Shown here piece by piece: positions 1 through 9,203 of a stretch of 64,000 bases of DNA (position 1 is the stretch's first letter; the number at the start of each line of letters is the position of its first letter). Source of the stretch: Hymenobacter translucens (lineage in GTDB: Bacteria > Bacteroidota > Bacteroidia > Cytophagales > Hymenobacteraceae). The notes below the pieces were generated by a model. That model was not told the DNA's origin and did no database searches. It worked only from the letters and a program-made list of their open reading frames with translations. The stretch covers positions 496,001 to 560,000 of the forward strand of contig NZ_JAJERB010000003.1 in NCBI RefSeq assembly GCF_020685205.1, given 5' to 3'. The position numbers and the translations under genes are program-made.

Positions 1-3000
1 GGCGTTTCGTCCTTCGGCTGCCTTTCCGACTCGGCCACCCGCAACGTGGACATCCGCCCCTCCAGCTCGCTGGCCGTCAGCCCCAGCACCAACATCTGCC
101 TCGGGTCCTCGACTACGCTGACGGCAACCGGCGGCCAGAACTTTACCTGGACCGGGGGCAACCAGACCTTCACCGGCCCCAGCATCACGGTCAGCCCTAC
201 CCAGACGACTACCTACACCGTAACCTCCACGGATGGGGTCTGCACTGCTACCCGGCAGGTGACCGTAACGGTGAATCCGCTGCCCGTCGTGAATGCCGGT
301 GCCAACCGGACTGTCTGCTCGGGCGAGACGACCACGCTGGGCTCAGCCGCTGTTGCTGGTCAGACCTACCAGTGGAGCCCCGCCACCGGCCTGAGCAGCA
401 GCACTGCTGCTCAGCCTACGTTCAGCATGACCAACACCGGTCCGGCGCCCATCGTCCAGACCTACATGGTAACCGCTACCACGACCCAGGGCTGCACAGC
501 TACCAGCACCGTCACCATCACGGTGAACCCGGCCGCTACTGCCGACGCCGGACCAAACCGCGCGGTTTGCTCGGGTGAGTCGACCGTATTGGGAACCGCG
601 GCTTCTGCCCTACCCCAGACCTACTCGTGGAGCCCGGCGACGGGGCTAAGCAGCGCCACTGCCGCCCAGCCTACGTTCCTGCTCACCAACACGACCTCGG
701 CGCCGCAGACGTACACCTACACGCTGACGACCACAACCGACGCCGGCTGCACCGCGACGAGCACGGTAACGGTTACCGTGAACCAGGCCGCCGTAGCAGT
801 TGCCGGTATTAACCGGGCCGTGTGCTCCGGAGAGTCTACTACGCTGGGTTCGGCAGCTGTTGCCGGTCAGACCTACTCGTGGAGCCCGGCAACGGGGTTG
901 AGCAGCGCCACTGCCGCCCAGCCTACGTTCCTGCTCAACAACACGACCTCGGCGCCTATCGTCCAGACTTATACCCTGACCGCTACCACGGCCCAGGGCT
1001 GCACGGCGACGAGCACGGTAACGGTCACGGTGAACCCGGCTGCGGTGGCTGATGCGGGCCCGGCCCGCACGTTCTGCTCCGGCGGCACGGCGTCGCTGGG
1101 CAACGCGGCCAGCGTGGTCGCCGGCACCACCTATGCGTGGAGCCCGGCCACGGGCCTGAGCAGCGCCACCTCGGCCACGCCCAGCGTCACGCTCACCAAC
1201 ACCGGCCCGGCGCCCATCACCCAGACCTACACGCTGACGACCACAACCGACGCCGGCTGCACCGCGACGAGCACGGTAACGGTGACCGTGAACCAGGCCG
1301 CCGTAGCTAACGCCGGTACTAACCGGGCAGTTTGCTCGGGCGAGACGACCACGCTGGGCTCAGCCGCTGTTGCTGGTCAGACCTACCAGTGGAGCCCCGC
1401 CACCGGCCTGAGCAGCAGCACTGCTGCCCAGCCCGTGTTTGAGGTTACGAATACAACCTCCGCGCCGCAGACCTTCACCTACACCCTGACCGCCACCACG
1501 GCCCAGGGCTGCACAGCTACCAGCGCGGTAACCGTTACCGTGAACCAGGCGGCTCAGGCCAATGCCGGTACCAACCGGGCAGTTTGCTCCGGAGAGTCTA
1601 CTACGCTCGGCTCAGCTGCCGTCGCCGGCCAGACCTACCAGTGGAGCCCGGCCGCGAATCTGAGCAGCGCCACGTCCGCCCAACCGGTGTTCCAGGCCAT
1701 CAACATGACCTCGGGCCCGCAGACGTTCACGTACACCGTCACGGCTACGACGGCCCAGGGCTGCGTGGCCACCAGCACGGTAACCGTAACGGTGAACCAG
1801 GCCGCCCAGGCTGTTGCCGGCACGAGCCGGGCTGTTTGCTCGGGCGAGACGACTACGCTGGGTTCGGCGGCCGTTGCCGGCCAGACCTACTCGTGGAGCC
1901 CCGCCACCGGCCTGAGTAGCGCCACTGCCGCCCAGCCTACGTTCCTGCTGACCAATACCGGCCCGGCGCCTATCGTCCAGACCTACACCCTGACTGCTAC
2001 CACGGCCCAGGGCTGCACAGCCACCAGCACCGTCACCATCACGGTGAACCCGGCCGCCATTGCCAACGCCGGCCCCAACACCGCCGTCTGCGATGCCAAA
2101 CAGGTGACGCTGGGTACGCCGGCCCTGGCCGGTCAGACCTACAGCTGGAGCCCGGCCACCAACCTGAGTAGCACCACTGCTGCCCAGCCGGTGCTGACCG
2201 GGGTGAACACCACCGCCAACCCCATTACCCTTACCTACACCCTGACGGCCCGCACGGCGCTGAACTGCACCAGCACCTCCACGGTGCAGGTAGTGGTGAA
2301 TCCCCGGCCGGCCGCCGACAGCATCCAGGGCACCCGCTCGGTTTGCCCCACGGTGCAGGGCGTAGCTTACTCCATCCGCTCGCCCCGGGGCTCGGCCTAC
2401 ACCTGGCTGATTTCGGGCGGCACCATTGCCAGCGGACAGGGCACCAGCGCCGTTACGGTAAACTGGGGCGCGGCCAATGCCAACGCCAGCATCTCCGCCT
2501 TCCGCCTGAATGCGCAGGGTTGCTCTTCCGACACGATTACCCTGCCGGTTCGCATCAACCAGCTGCTGAACACCGCCACCCCGACCGGCCCGCTGCGGGT
2601 TTGTCAGGCGGACGGCCCGTTCACCTACCAGACGACGTTCACCAACGGCTCGGTCTACGCCTGGGAGCTGGTGGGCGCTACGCAGGTCAGTACCAACCAG
2701 TCGTCGGTTGTCGTGAACTTCACCCGCCCCGGCATCGCCAAGCTCGTGGTAACGGAAACCAGCAACCCCGCCGGAGGCGTGGTGCGCTGCTTTGGCCGCT
2801 CGGATACGCTCTACGTGAACGTGCTGCCGTCGCCGGCCGCCAACCTGGCCATTGCCGGCCCGGCCCGGGTGTGCTCGGGCAGCGGCCCGGTTAGCTTCTC
2901 GCTGCCCGGCGCCACTGGCTCTGCTTACCAGTTCACCCTGAACGGTGCACCGGTAACGGCCACCGGCAACACGGCCAGCTTCCCGGCTCCCACCCTGCCC

Positions 3001-4173
3001 GCGGGCAGCACGGCGCCGGTAGCCTATACGCTAACGGCCCGGGAAACCAATGCCAGCGGCTGCGTAGGCACGGTCTACACCCGGCAGTTCCTCGTAGACC
3101 CCACGCCGCTGGCACTGACGGTGACCGGTCCGGCCAGCGTGTGCCCCGAAAGCGGTCCGCTGACGTACTCGGTGACGGGCCAGCCCGGCTCTACCTTTGC
3201 CTGGACGGTAACCGGCGGCACCATCGCCACGGGCCAGGGCACGAACACCATCACCGTTACCTTTGCGGCTGGTACCGGCGCGAAATCGGTGGCCGTAACG
3301 GAAACGTCGAGCTTCGGCTGCGGCGGCGCGGCGGTGACCCGCGTAGTCAGCACCGACAACGTGAGCCTGGCGCTGAACGCTACGTCAGTGGAGCAGGACG
3401 ACCGGAAGGTGACCCTGAACCTGGCCGCCGCCAACAACACCGGCAACACCAACCGCGTGAACATTCTGCGGAAAAACGCCGGGTCAACCGGACCATTCAC
3501 CGCCGTGACGAATGTACCCAACACGACTACCTCGTTTACCGACAACTCGGTAGACGCCGATGCGCAGGCCTACACCTACCGCATCGAGCTTACCAACTCC
3601 TGCGGTACGGTGCTCAACAGCACCGAGCACACCACCATGCGGGCCGAGGCTGTCGTTACTGAAACCCAGCAGGGCCGCAACGAGGGCAAAGTGAAGGTGC
3701 GCTGGAACGCCTACCAGGGCTTCACGGTCAGCAAGTACGAGGTGTACCGCACCGCCGACGGCGGCACGCCCGAGCTGGTTGCCACGGTAACGACGGGGCC
3801 GCTTGAAACCGAGCTGGCGACTACCAGCGCTGGCTTCAACCAGGAGTTCCGGGTGAAGGCTATCAGCACCGGCACCAGCCCACTGAGCTCCTTCTCCAAC
3901 GGGGCCAGCATCACGTTCGACAACAAGCTGCAGTTCTACAACGTCATCACCCCGAACGGGGACGGACTGAACGACGCCCTGTTCATCGACAACGTGGCCC
4001 TGTACCCCGGCAACACCCTGACCATCTTCAACCGCTGGGGCAAGGAGGTATTCAACGCCACCAACTACAACAATAACTGGCAGGCCGATGGTCAGCCGGC
4101 CGGCGTGTACTACTACCTGTTCAAGCAGTCGAACGGCAGCTCGTACAAGGGCTGGGTGGAAGTGGTGAAGTAG
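1..4173 (+). CDS. Giant secreted repeat protein with type B (gliding-type) T9SS sorting domain, 5' partial
   Basis: The frame is open from base 1, so the start and signal peptide lie outside the window; 1390 residues are visible. After an Ig/PKD-like lead-in there are eight tandem modules of about 84 residues (from base 286 to about 2307), each with a conserved CSG near the start, a central WSPATGLSS-type strand and a GCTATST-type strand near the end. Further PKD/Ig-like domains follow, then a fibronectin-III-like region near bases 3650-3900. The C-terminus, from about base 3937, has NVITPNGDGLND, IFNRWGKEVF and a final GWVEVVK, which is the gliding-motility-associated (CHU_C type) domain that directs export by the T9SS. 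The protein is inferred to be cell-surface or secreted, an adhesin or filament-like structure; no catalytic domain is visible. A terminator follows the stop codon. Confidence 0.9.
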   Translation, partial: GVSSFGCLSDSATRNVDIRPSSSLAVSPSTNICLGSSTTLTATGGQNFTWTGGNQTFTGPSITVSPTQTTTYTVTSTDGVCTATRQVTVTVNPLPVVNAGANRTVCSGETTTLGSAAVAGQTYQWSPATGLSSSTAAQPTFSMTNTGPAPIVQTYMVTATTTQGCTATSTVTITVNPAATADAGPNRAVCSGESTVLGTAASALPQTYSWSPATGLSSATAAQPTFLLTNTTSAPQTYTYTLTTTTDAGCTATSTVTVTVNQAAVAVAGINRAVCSGESTTLGSAAVAGQTYSWSPATGLSSATAAQPTFLLNNTTSAPIVQTYTLTATTAQGCTATSTVTVTVNPAAVADAGPARTFCSGGTASLGNAASVVAGTTYAWSPATGLSSATSATPSVTLTNTGPAPITQTYTLTTTTDAGCTATSTVTVTVNQAAVANAGTNRAVCSGETTTLGSAAVAGQTYQWSPATGLSSSTAAQPVFEVTNTTSAPQTFTYTLTATTAQGCTATSAVTVTVNQAAQANAGTNRAVCSGESTTLGSAAVAGQTYQWSPAANLSSATSAQPVFQAINMTSGPQTFTYTVTATTAQGCVATSTVTVTVNQAAQAVAGTSRAVCSGETTTLGSAAVAGQTYSWSPATGLSSATAAQPTFLLTNTGPAPIVQTYTLTATTAQGCTATSTVTITVNPAAIANAGPNTAVCDAKQVTLGTPALAGQTYSWSPATNLSSTTAAQPVLTGVNTTANPITLTYTLTARTALNCTSTSTVQVVVNPRPAADSIQGTRSVCPTVQGVAYSIRSPRGSAYTWLISGGTIASGQGTSAVTVNWGAANANASISAFRLNAQGCSSDTITLPVRINQLLNTATPTGPLRVCQADGPFTYQTTFTNGSVYAWELVGATQVSTNQSSVVVNFTRPGIAKLVVTETSNPAGGVVRCFGRSDTLYVNVLPSPAANLAIAGPARVCSGSGPVSFSLPGATGSAYQFTLNGAPVTATGNTASFPAPTLPAGSTAPVAYTLTARETNASGCVGTVYTRQFLVDPTPLALTVTGPASVCPESGPLTYSVTGQPGSTFAWTVTGGTIATGQGTNTITVTFAAGTGAKSVAVTETSSFGCGGAAVTRVVSTDNVSLALNATSVEQDDRKVTLNLAAANNTGNTNRVNILRKNAGSTGPFTAVTNVPNTTTSFTDNSVDADAQAYTYRIELTNSCGTVLNSTEHTTMRAEAVVTETQQGRNEGKVKVRWNAYQGFTVSKYEVYRTADGGTPELVATVTTGPLETELATTSAGFNQEFRVKAISTGTSPLSSFSNGASITFDNKLQFYNVITPNGDGLNDALFIDNVALYPGNTLTIFNRWGKEVFNATNYNNNWQADGQPAGVYYYLFKQSNGSSYKGWVEVVK
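286..2307 (+). repeat. Eight tandem Ig-like coding repeats, about 250-258 bp each
   Basis: Each unit begins with an A-x-AG-x-NRAVCSGE-type segment and ends in TVTVN(P/Q)A. Units 1 and 5 share a 95-base identical block (316-410 and 1333-1427). Units 2 and 4 share about 59 identical bases over the second half (715-773 and 1225-1283). Similarity is therefore patchy between non-adjacent copies, as expected from recombination or gene conversion between units. Confidence 0.9.
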
Positions 4174-4193
4174 ACCGCACCTGGATTAATCTG

Positions 4194-4225
4194 AAAAAAG
4201 GCGCTCCGCACGGGGCGCCTTTTTT
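4194..4225 (+). terminator. Rho-independent terminator after the T9SS adhesin gene
   Basis: A GGCGC/GCGCC stem flanked by six A and six T residues lies 20 bases after the stop codon. Confidence 0.85.
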
Positions 4226-4390
4226 GTTGGCCGGCAGCTGGCTGCCAGGCTTTATATAATTAAACGTCTATGCAGACCGCCTTTTACCCGGTGTGGACCG
4301 TTTGCCGGTCGTCCCGCTTATCTGATACCGACGGATTTCGGCTGGCTCCGGAAAATCAACTGCCGGCACCCACGGCTCCAAATCCGTGGC

Positions 4391-4398
4391 TACCTTTG
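4391..4398 (+). promoter_or_regulatory. Bacteroidota -7 box TACCTTTG upstream of rlmD
   Basis: This is an exact match to the TAnnTTTG consensus. It ends only 4 bases before the GTG start at 4403, so the transcript may be leaderless. Confidence 0.6.
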
Positions 4399-4402
4399 CC
4401 TC

Positions 4403-5812
4403 GTGACTGCAAAATCGAAAAACATCCCGGCGGAGCTGCTCCGCGAAGTCGAAATCACCGACATGGTAGCCGAGGGCAAGTGCCTCGTGCGCCGCGACAA
4501 CCTGGTCATCTTCGTAACCGGCGTCGCTCCCGGCGACGTGGTCGACCTGCGCATTACCCGCTCCAAGAAAAGCTTTCTGGAGGCCGCCCCGACGCACTTT
4601 CATAAATACTCCGACCTGCGGGTAGAGCCCTTCTGCCAGCACTTCGGCACCTGCGGGGGCTGCAAGTGGCAGCATCTGGGCTACGACACCCAGCTGCACT
4701 ACAAGCAGCAGCAGGTGGAAGACACCCTGCAGCGCATCGGCAAGGTGGAGATTCCCGAGGTGCAGCCCATCGTGCACTCCCCGGCCCGCACGTACTATCG
4801 CAATAAGCTCGAGTACACCTTCAGCTTTATGGGCTGGCTGACCAACGAGCAGATCAAAAGCGGGGAAGACTACGACCGGCGGGTGCTGGGCTTCCATACC
4901 CCGGGGCGGTTCGACAAGATCATCGACGTGCAGCACTGCTGGCTGCAGCCCAACCCCTCAAACCAGATCCGCCTGGCTTTGCGCGACTTCGCCCGGGAAA
5001 ACATGCTGCGCTTTGGCAACATCGTGAAGCAGACCGGCCTGCTGCGCAACCTGATCATCCGCACGGCCAACACCGGCGACCTGATGGTGATTCTGCAGTG
5101 CTACCGCCAGCACCACATGATTCCGGTGATTCTGGACCACCTGGCCGAGAAGTTCCCCGAAATCACCTCGCTCAACTACGTGCTCAACGACAAGGGCAAC
5201 GAAACCTTCCACGACCTGGAGGTGGTGTGCTACAAGGGCGAGCCCTACATCCACGAGGAAATGGAGGGGCTGCGGTTCCGGGTGGGGCCGAAGTCGTTTT
5301 ACCAGACCAACTCCGCAGGGGCCTACACGCTGTATAAACTGGCCCGGGAGTTTGCCGGCCTTACCGGCTCCGAGCTGGTGTACGACCTCTACACCGGAGC
5401 CGGCACCATTGCCAACTTCGTGGCCCGGCAGGCCCGGCACGTGGTGGGCGTGGAGTACGTGGAGCAGGCCGTGCAGGACGCCTACGTGAACTCGGAAATC
5501 AACAACATCACCAACACCGAGTTCTACGCCGGCGACATGAAGGACGTGCTAAACGCCGAGTTTATCGAAAAGCACGGCCGCCCCGACGTGGTCATCACCG
5601 ACCCGCCCCGGGCCGGCATGCACGAGGACGTTATTGCCCGCCTGCTGGAAATGCGCGCCCCGCGCATCGTGTACGTGAGCTGCAACCCGGCTACCCAGGC
5701 CCGGGACCTGGAGCTGCTCGACCCGGCCTACAAAGTGACGCGCGTGCAGCCAGTCGATATGTTCCCGCATACCCACCACGTAGAGAACGTGGTGCTGCTG
5801 GAGCTGCGGTGA
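4403..5812 (+). CDS. rlmD: 23S rRNA (uracil-5-)-methyltransferase, RlmD/TrmA family
   Basis: 469 residues, the usual family length. An N-terminal TRAM-like domain (about 10-60) is followed by an iron-sulfur cysteine set (C78, C84, C87 and C179), then the SAM-binding methyltransferase fold (YDLYTGAGT near residue 330), the DPPRAGMH motif and the nucleophile C427 in SCNPATQARDL. The family makes 5-methyluridine in 23S rRNA using SAM; which uridine is modified cannot be told from sequence. The GTG start is chosen because the family-typical VEITD segment begins at residue 16, ahead of the next Met at residue 21. The stop codon overlaps the possible GTG start of the next gene. Confidence 0.9.
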   Translation: MTAKSKNIPAELLREVEITDMVAEGKCLVRRDNLVIFVTGVAPGDVVDLRITRSKKSFLEAAPTHFHKYSDLRVEPFCQHFGTCGGCKWQHLGYDTQLHYKQQQVEDTLQRIGKVEIPEVQPIVHSPARTYYRNKLEYTFSFMGWLTNEQIKSGEDYDRRVLGFHTPGRFDKIIDVQHCWLQPNPSNQIRLALRDFARENMLRFGNIVKQTGLLRNLIIRTANTGDLMVILQCYRQHHMIPVILDHLAEKFPEITSLNYVLNDKGNETFHDLEVVCYKGEPYIHEEMEGLRFRVGPKSFYQTNSAGAYTLYKLAREFAGLTGSELVYDLYTGAGTIANFVARQARHVVGVEYVEQAVQDAYVNSEINNITNTEFYAGDMKDVLNAEFIEKHGRPDVVITDPPRAGMHEDVIARLLEMRAPRIVYVSCNPATQARDLELLDPAYKVTRVQPVDMFPHTHHVENVVLLELR

Positions 5813-6372
5813 GCTTTGGCCACCGGATGAGCCGGCAGGATGCGGGCATATCAATTCGGGAGAACAAGCTTTTTGTCCCCCGTGAATGGTTTGCTGACCT
5901 TGCTGGGCTTTTTCCTATCTTCTCACTTTGGGTTTTTAGTGCAATAGTATTCTTTAAAACTTCTGACTTAGCCAGAATGCAGATTCCACTCTTCGTAGCA
6001 ACGGGGGCTTTATTCTGCTATGCCGTGTATTGCTTGGTGCATGAGCGTGATCTGGCAACTGTCGACACCGACCTAAGTGCGGCGGAAAACAGACAATTAA
6101 TTGTCTTCACTTTTCAGAAGCTAGGTTGGGGCATCACGCAAAACACCCAGTATGTAGTGCGGGCAGACGTGCCTCATAAGTGGTATGGGTTCGTGGGGCA
6201 GACAGCAACCGCACTAATCCAGGAGAAGGCGGTTCATTTGAATATCCTCCACCACAGTGCTTCCAAAGGAAGGTCGCCGTTTTCGTATGGCTTCAACGGC
6301 AAAAAGCTAACTCAGCTAATCAGAACGATTAGTGAGATTATGCCCTCTATCACGAATAACCAAGATAACTAA
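5809..6372 (+). CDS. Hypothetical two-TM membrane protein, AT-richer than its neighbours
   Basis: 187 residues from GTG 5809, which overlaps the rlmD stop; ATG 5827 (181 residues) is an equally good start. Two hydrophobic segments lie at about residues 27-47 and 57-76, followed by a soluble C-terminal domain of about 100 residues with no motif I recognise. Codon use differs from flanking genes, with many A/T-ending codons such as TTA, AGA and ATA. The stop codon overlaps the next ATG (TAATG), so translation of the next gene may be coupled. A membrane-anchored protein of unknown function, possibly acquired recently. Confidence 0.65.
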   Translation: MSFGHRMSRQDAGISIRENKLFVPREWFADLAGLFPIFSLWVFSAIVFFKTSDLARMQIPLFVATGALFCYAVYCLVHERDLATVDTDLSAAENRQLIVFTFQKLGWGITQNTQYVVRADVPHKWYGFVGQTATALIQEKAVHLNILHHSASKGRSPFSYGFNGKKLTQLIRTISEIMPSITNNQDN

Positions 6373-6746
6373 TGGACTACTCCAACGACCCCGAGCTGAA
6401 TGGCAAGTACCTCGGCACTATCACCAAGGACTTCGCCATGGTGTCCGACACGCTGATGGAAGCTTCTTCCCAGATCCGCAAGCGCGACATCTCCGAGTAT
6501 CCCATCTTTGTGTTTGCCCGCCAGGAAGTGCCCCTGGGCGGCCTACTCGTGAATGCCGACGACGCCAACCTGGAATGGCACGTATTTGCGTCCTACCTGG
6601 AGCTGTTCGTGCAGCAGGGCATTGTGGGTCAGGAGGGCATCGAAGCCTTTCAGCAGACCTACAAGGACCCCAACGAGTTCTGCTGCCTGTTCGTGCTGGA
6701 CGAGGAGTTTACCAAGTTCGTGTTCGTGCCGTATCCGGAAGACTAG
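6372..6746 (+). CDS. Conserved hypothetical protein, 124 residues
   Basis: A soluble, acidic protein with no signal peptide. It starts at the ATG in a TAATG overlap with the upstream membrane protein gene. Its GC content and codon use match the bulk of the window, unlike the upstream gene. I recall similar short proteins in Bacteroidota genomes without an assigned function. No catalytic motif is visible. The overlap suggests co-expression with the upstream gene, or with rlmD if the upstream gene is a late insertion. Confidence 0.7.
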   Translation: MDYSNDPELNGKYLGTITKDFAMVSDTLMEASSQIRKRDISEYPIFVFARQEVPLGGLLVNADDANLEWHVFASYLELFVQQGIVGQEGIEAFQQTYKDPNEFCCLFVLDEEFTKFVFVPYPED

Positions 6747-6814
6747 CCCTGTCTCGTACACACTCCGCGCGAAGCAACTCCGCGAAACCTGCGCCTAACC
6801 TTGCGAAACCTCGC

Positions 6815-7759
6815 GTGAAAAACCTGCTCCTTCTCTCCGCCGCTGCCCTCTTACTCGCCGGTGCCCAGTGCTCCTCCGCCCCCGCCGAGGCCCCTGCTAA
6901 AGCTGCTGCCCTGCCCGACGGGTTTGGGGCTTACTGGTTTCAGGGCAAGGCCGAGCTTACCAGCTACGACCTGGAGCAGGGTCGGTACGGGGAGCTGCGC
7001 AAGGGTGAAGCGGTGCTGGTGTTCGTGACCGAGGACCTCTCGCGCCGCAAGCAGGTCAAGCTCGACGACCCGGCCAAGGCCCCGCCCGGCGACAAAGTGC
7101 CGGTGCTCAAGCTCAACACGTCGAAGAAGTTCCTGACTGGAGTGTACCCGTACTCCATCATGACCTCGTCCTACACGCCCCTAAACCAGGCCACCGACCC
7201 GCGCAGCCTGAAAGTGAGTACCTCGGTGCAGGAATGGTGCGGGCACATCTTTACCCAGCTCAACCTGCGGGGCAAGAAGTACGCGGTTTCGCAAAAGTCC
7301 TACTTCGAAAGCGAAGGCGACACGGAAACGACGATAGACGCCACCCTGCTGGAAGATGAGCTCTGGAACCGTATTCGCCTGAACCCGGCCGGCCTGCCCC
7401 GCGGCAAGGTGCAGCTGGTGCCGGGCACCGTGTACAGCCGCCTCCAGCACCAGCCCCTGCAGCCCGTACCCGCCGAACTAAGCCTAAGCGACGCACCGGT
7501 CGGGCGTTTTGGCTCCATGCCGGCTTCAGCGTACCGGATTGCCTACTCCGGCACCGAGCATGAGGTGGTCATCTACTTCCAGAAAGCCTTTCCACACGTA
7601 ATTCTGGGCTGGGAAGAAACCTACCTCGACCGGATTGCCGCCCAGCCCATCCGCCTCACCACCCGGGCCACCCGCCGCAAAACCATCCAGCTCGACTACT
7701 GGCGCACCCACGCCAACGCCGACCTGCGCTGGCGCGACTCCCTGGGTTTGGGACGGTGA
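6815..7759 (+). CDS. Conserved secreted lipoprotein of unknown function
   Basis: 314 residues from GTG 6815, chosen because it gives a short hydrophobic N-terminus (VKNLLLLSAAALLLAGAQC) ending in a Cys at residue 19 that could be lipidated; the GAQC lipobox is not ideal. The frame stays open further upstream, but that part overlaps the previous gene and reads as a shadow. Internal features include YWFQGKAEL and VQEWCGHIF. Similar Bacteroidota proteins have, as far as I remember, been auto-labelled 'septum formation inhibitor Maf'; no Maf nucleotidase motif is visible, so I do not use that name. Probably anchored in the envelope. Confidence 0.75.
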   Translation: MKNLLLLSAAALLLAGAQCSSAPAEAPAKAAALPDGFGAYWFQGKAELTSYDLEQGRYGELRKGEAVLVFVTEDLSRRKQVKLDDPAKAPPGDKVPVLKLNTSKKFLTGVYPYSIMTSSYTPLNQATDPRSLKVSTSVQEWCGHIFTQLNLRGKKYAVSQKSYFESEGDTETTIDATLLEDELWNRIRLNPAGLPRGKVQLVPGTVYSRLQHQPLQPVPAELSLSDAPVGRFGSMPASAYRIAYSGTEHEVVIYFQKAFPHVILGWEETYLDRIAAQPIRLTTRATRRKTIQLDYWRTHANADLRWRDSLGLGR

Positions 7760-7880
7760 TGTTTTATAAGCTGCAAGCCGCAAGCTTCAGGCTGCAAGCT
7801 TTTTGGTCGTTTGTCATACTTGATTTGTCGTCCGGCAAAGCCGAAGGGCGTTCCTCACTTGCCTACAAGCTCCCCTGACG

Positions 7881-7918
7881 AAAAAGCCCTCTACCTTTGC
7901 TGGCAGAGGGCTTTTTTT
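7881..7918. terminator. Bidirectional terminator between convergent genes
   Basis: AAAAAGCCCTCT and AGAGGGCTTTTTTT form a stem with A and T tracts on both sides, between the lipoprotein gene and convergent thiL. Confidence 0.8.
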
Positions 7919-7951
7919 CATAGATTCCGGTTCGGCGCGTATTATAGGCCG

Positions 7952-7975
7952 ATGCTTAGCGCCGCTCAGAATGAC
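7952..7975. repeat. REP-like 24-mer, copy 1
   Basis: It matches a 24-mer at 62289-62312 at 20 of 24 positions. Both copies lie between convergent genes, next to a terminator. Confidence 0.55.
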
Positions 7976-8017
7976 AGAACGATAAAAAGCTTGCAGCCTG
8001 AATCTTAAAGCTTGTGG

Positions 8018-9046
8018 CTAAAAATGCTCCCAGCCCTGGGCTTTCAGCGGCACCGGCTGGCCGGCTTTGGTAATCAGGTTCACGCCCTCGCTCTGCGCGA
8101 CCATATGGCCGACGATGGTGATGTCGGGGTGGTTTTTAAGCTTGGCATGGTCGGCCAGGGGCACGGTGAACAGCAGCTCGTAGTCTTCGCCCCCGTTGAG
8201 CATGCACATGATGGGGTCAAGGTTGAACTCGGCGGCTACTTCCAGCATGGGGTTGGCGGCGGGCAGGTTTTCGGAGAAGATGCGGGCCCCGGTGCCGGAA
8301 GCCTTGCACAGGTGCAGCACCTCGGAGGCCAGGCCGTCGGAAATATCAATCATGCTGGTCGGCATCACGCCCAGGTCGCGCAGCTCGTGAATGACGTCCA
8401 TGCGCGCTTCGGGCCGCAGCTGCCGCTGCACCACGTAGGTGTACTTATCCAGCTCCGGCTGCATCTCCGGGTCGGCCAGGAAGGCCTGCTTTTCGCGCTC
8501 CAGCACCTGCAAGCCCAAAAAGGCTCCGCCCAGGTCGCCGGTTACGCAGATCAGGTCGTTGGCCTGGGCTCCGCTGCGGCGCACGCCCATGCCTTTCGGC
8601 ACGTGGCCCAGGGCCGTGATGCTGATGGTCAGCCCGCCCCGACTGGCGGTGGTGTCGCCCCCTACCAGGTCCACTTTATAGCTTTCACAGGCCAGACGCA
8701 TGCCTTCGTACAGCTCCTCCAGGGCTTCCACCGAGTAGCGGGCACCCACGGCCAGTCCCACCACAATCTGGGTGGGCACCCCGTTCATGGCGGCAATATC
8801 TGACACGTTCACGGCCACGGCCTTGTAGCCCACGTGCTTGAGCGGACAGAAGGTGAGGTCGAAGTGCACGCCTTCCACCAGCAGGTCGGTGCTGACGACC
8901 AGGTCGTGGCCGGGGTCCGGGCTCAGGATGGCCGCGTCGTCGCCGATACCAAGCACGGTGCTGGGCTGGCTTAGCGTCACGGATTTCTGCAGCCGCCGGA
9001 TCAAACCAAATTCGCCGACCTGGTCGAGGGGAGTTATTTCGCTCAT
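8018..9046 (-). CDS. thiL: Thiamine-monophosphate kinase
   Basis: 342 residues, the typical length. The N-terminus carries the ThiL signature FGLIRRL and GIGDDAAIL, followed by D-rich metal and ATP sites (LVVSTDLLVEGVHF near residues 50-63), VGGDTTAS, and GGEDYELLFTVP in the C-terminal half. The enzyme phosphorylates thiamine phosphate to thiamine diphosphate with ATP in the cytosol. No other thiamine gene is nearby, so it appears to be a single-gene unit with its own -7 box 26 bases upstream. Confidence 0.95.
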   Translation of the reverse strand: MSEITPLDQVGEFGLIRRLQKSVTLSQPSTVLGIGDDAAILSPDPGHDLVVSTDLLVEGVHFDLTFCPLKHVGYKAVAVNVSDIAAMNGVPTQIVVGLAVGARYSVEALEELYEGMRLACESYKVDLVGGDTTASRGGLTISITALGHVPKGMGVRRSGAQANDLICVTGDLGGAFLGLQVLEREKQAFLADPEMQPELDKYTYVVQRQLRPEARMDVIHELRDLGVMPTSMIDISDGLASEVLHLCKASGTGARIFSENLPAANPMLEVAAEFNLDPIMCMLNGGEDYELLFTVPLADHAKLKNHPDITIVGHMVAQSEGVNLITKAGQPVPLKAQGWEHF

Positions 9047-9072
9047 GCTAATCGAGGATCTAAAGGAAAAGA

Positions 9073-9080
9073 CAAAGGTA
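9073..9080 (-). promoter_or_regulatory. -7 box TACCTTTG upstream of thiL
   Basis: Exact consensus on the minus strand, 26 bases before the ATG. No convincing -33 TTG was seen at the usual spacing. Confidence 0.6.
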
Positions 9081-9152
9081 GAAAGCAGATGTCAGGACCG
9101 GCCTATACGGTTTGCAAAGCCCGGGCGCCGCTTTGGAGCGGGGTATAAAAGC

Positions 9153-9180
9153 AAAAAGGAGGGAATTGCTTCCCTCCTTT
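9153..9180 (-). terminator. Terminator of the lamin-tail protein gene
   Basis: A GGAGGGAA/TTCCCTCC stem with a TTTTT tract on the minus strand, about 24 bases past the stop codon. Confidence 0.8.
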
Positions 9181-9203
9181 CCATACGCACAAGGTAGTGG
9201 GGC

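Larger units (their letters stand above)
7786..8002. repeat. Inverted repeat of 19-bp arms enclosing a terminator and a REP-like unit
   Basis: TTCAGGCTGCAAGCTTTTT at 7786-7804 is exactly inverted at 7984-8002. The left arm sits in a tract of degenerate GCTGCAAGC words starting near 7769. Between the arms lie the terminator and a REP-like 24-mer at 7952-7975. Confidence 0.75.

Noticed and set aside
286..2307. The tandem repeats as a possible CRISPR array
   Set aside because: Units are about 250 bases, in frame and encode Ig-like modules, with no short identical repeats or spacers.
6815..7759. Naming this lipoprotein Maf
   Set aside because: No Maf nucleotidase motif is present and the protein carries a lipoprotein signal, so the name would mislead.
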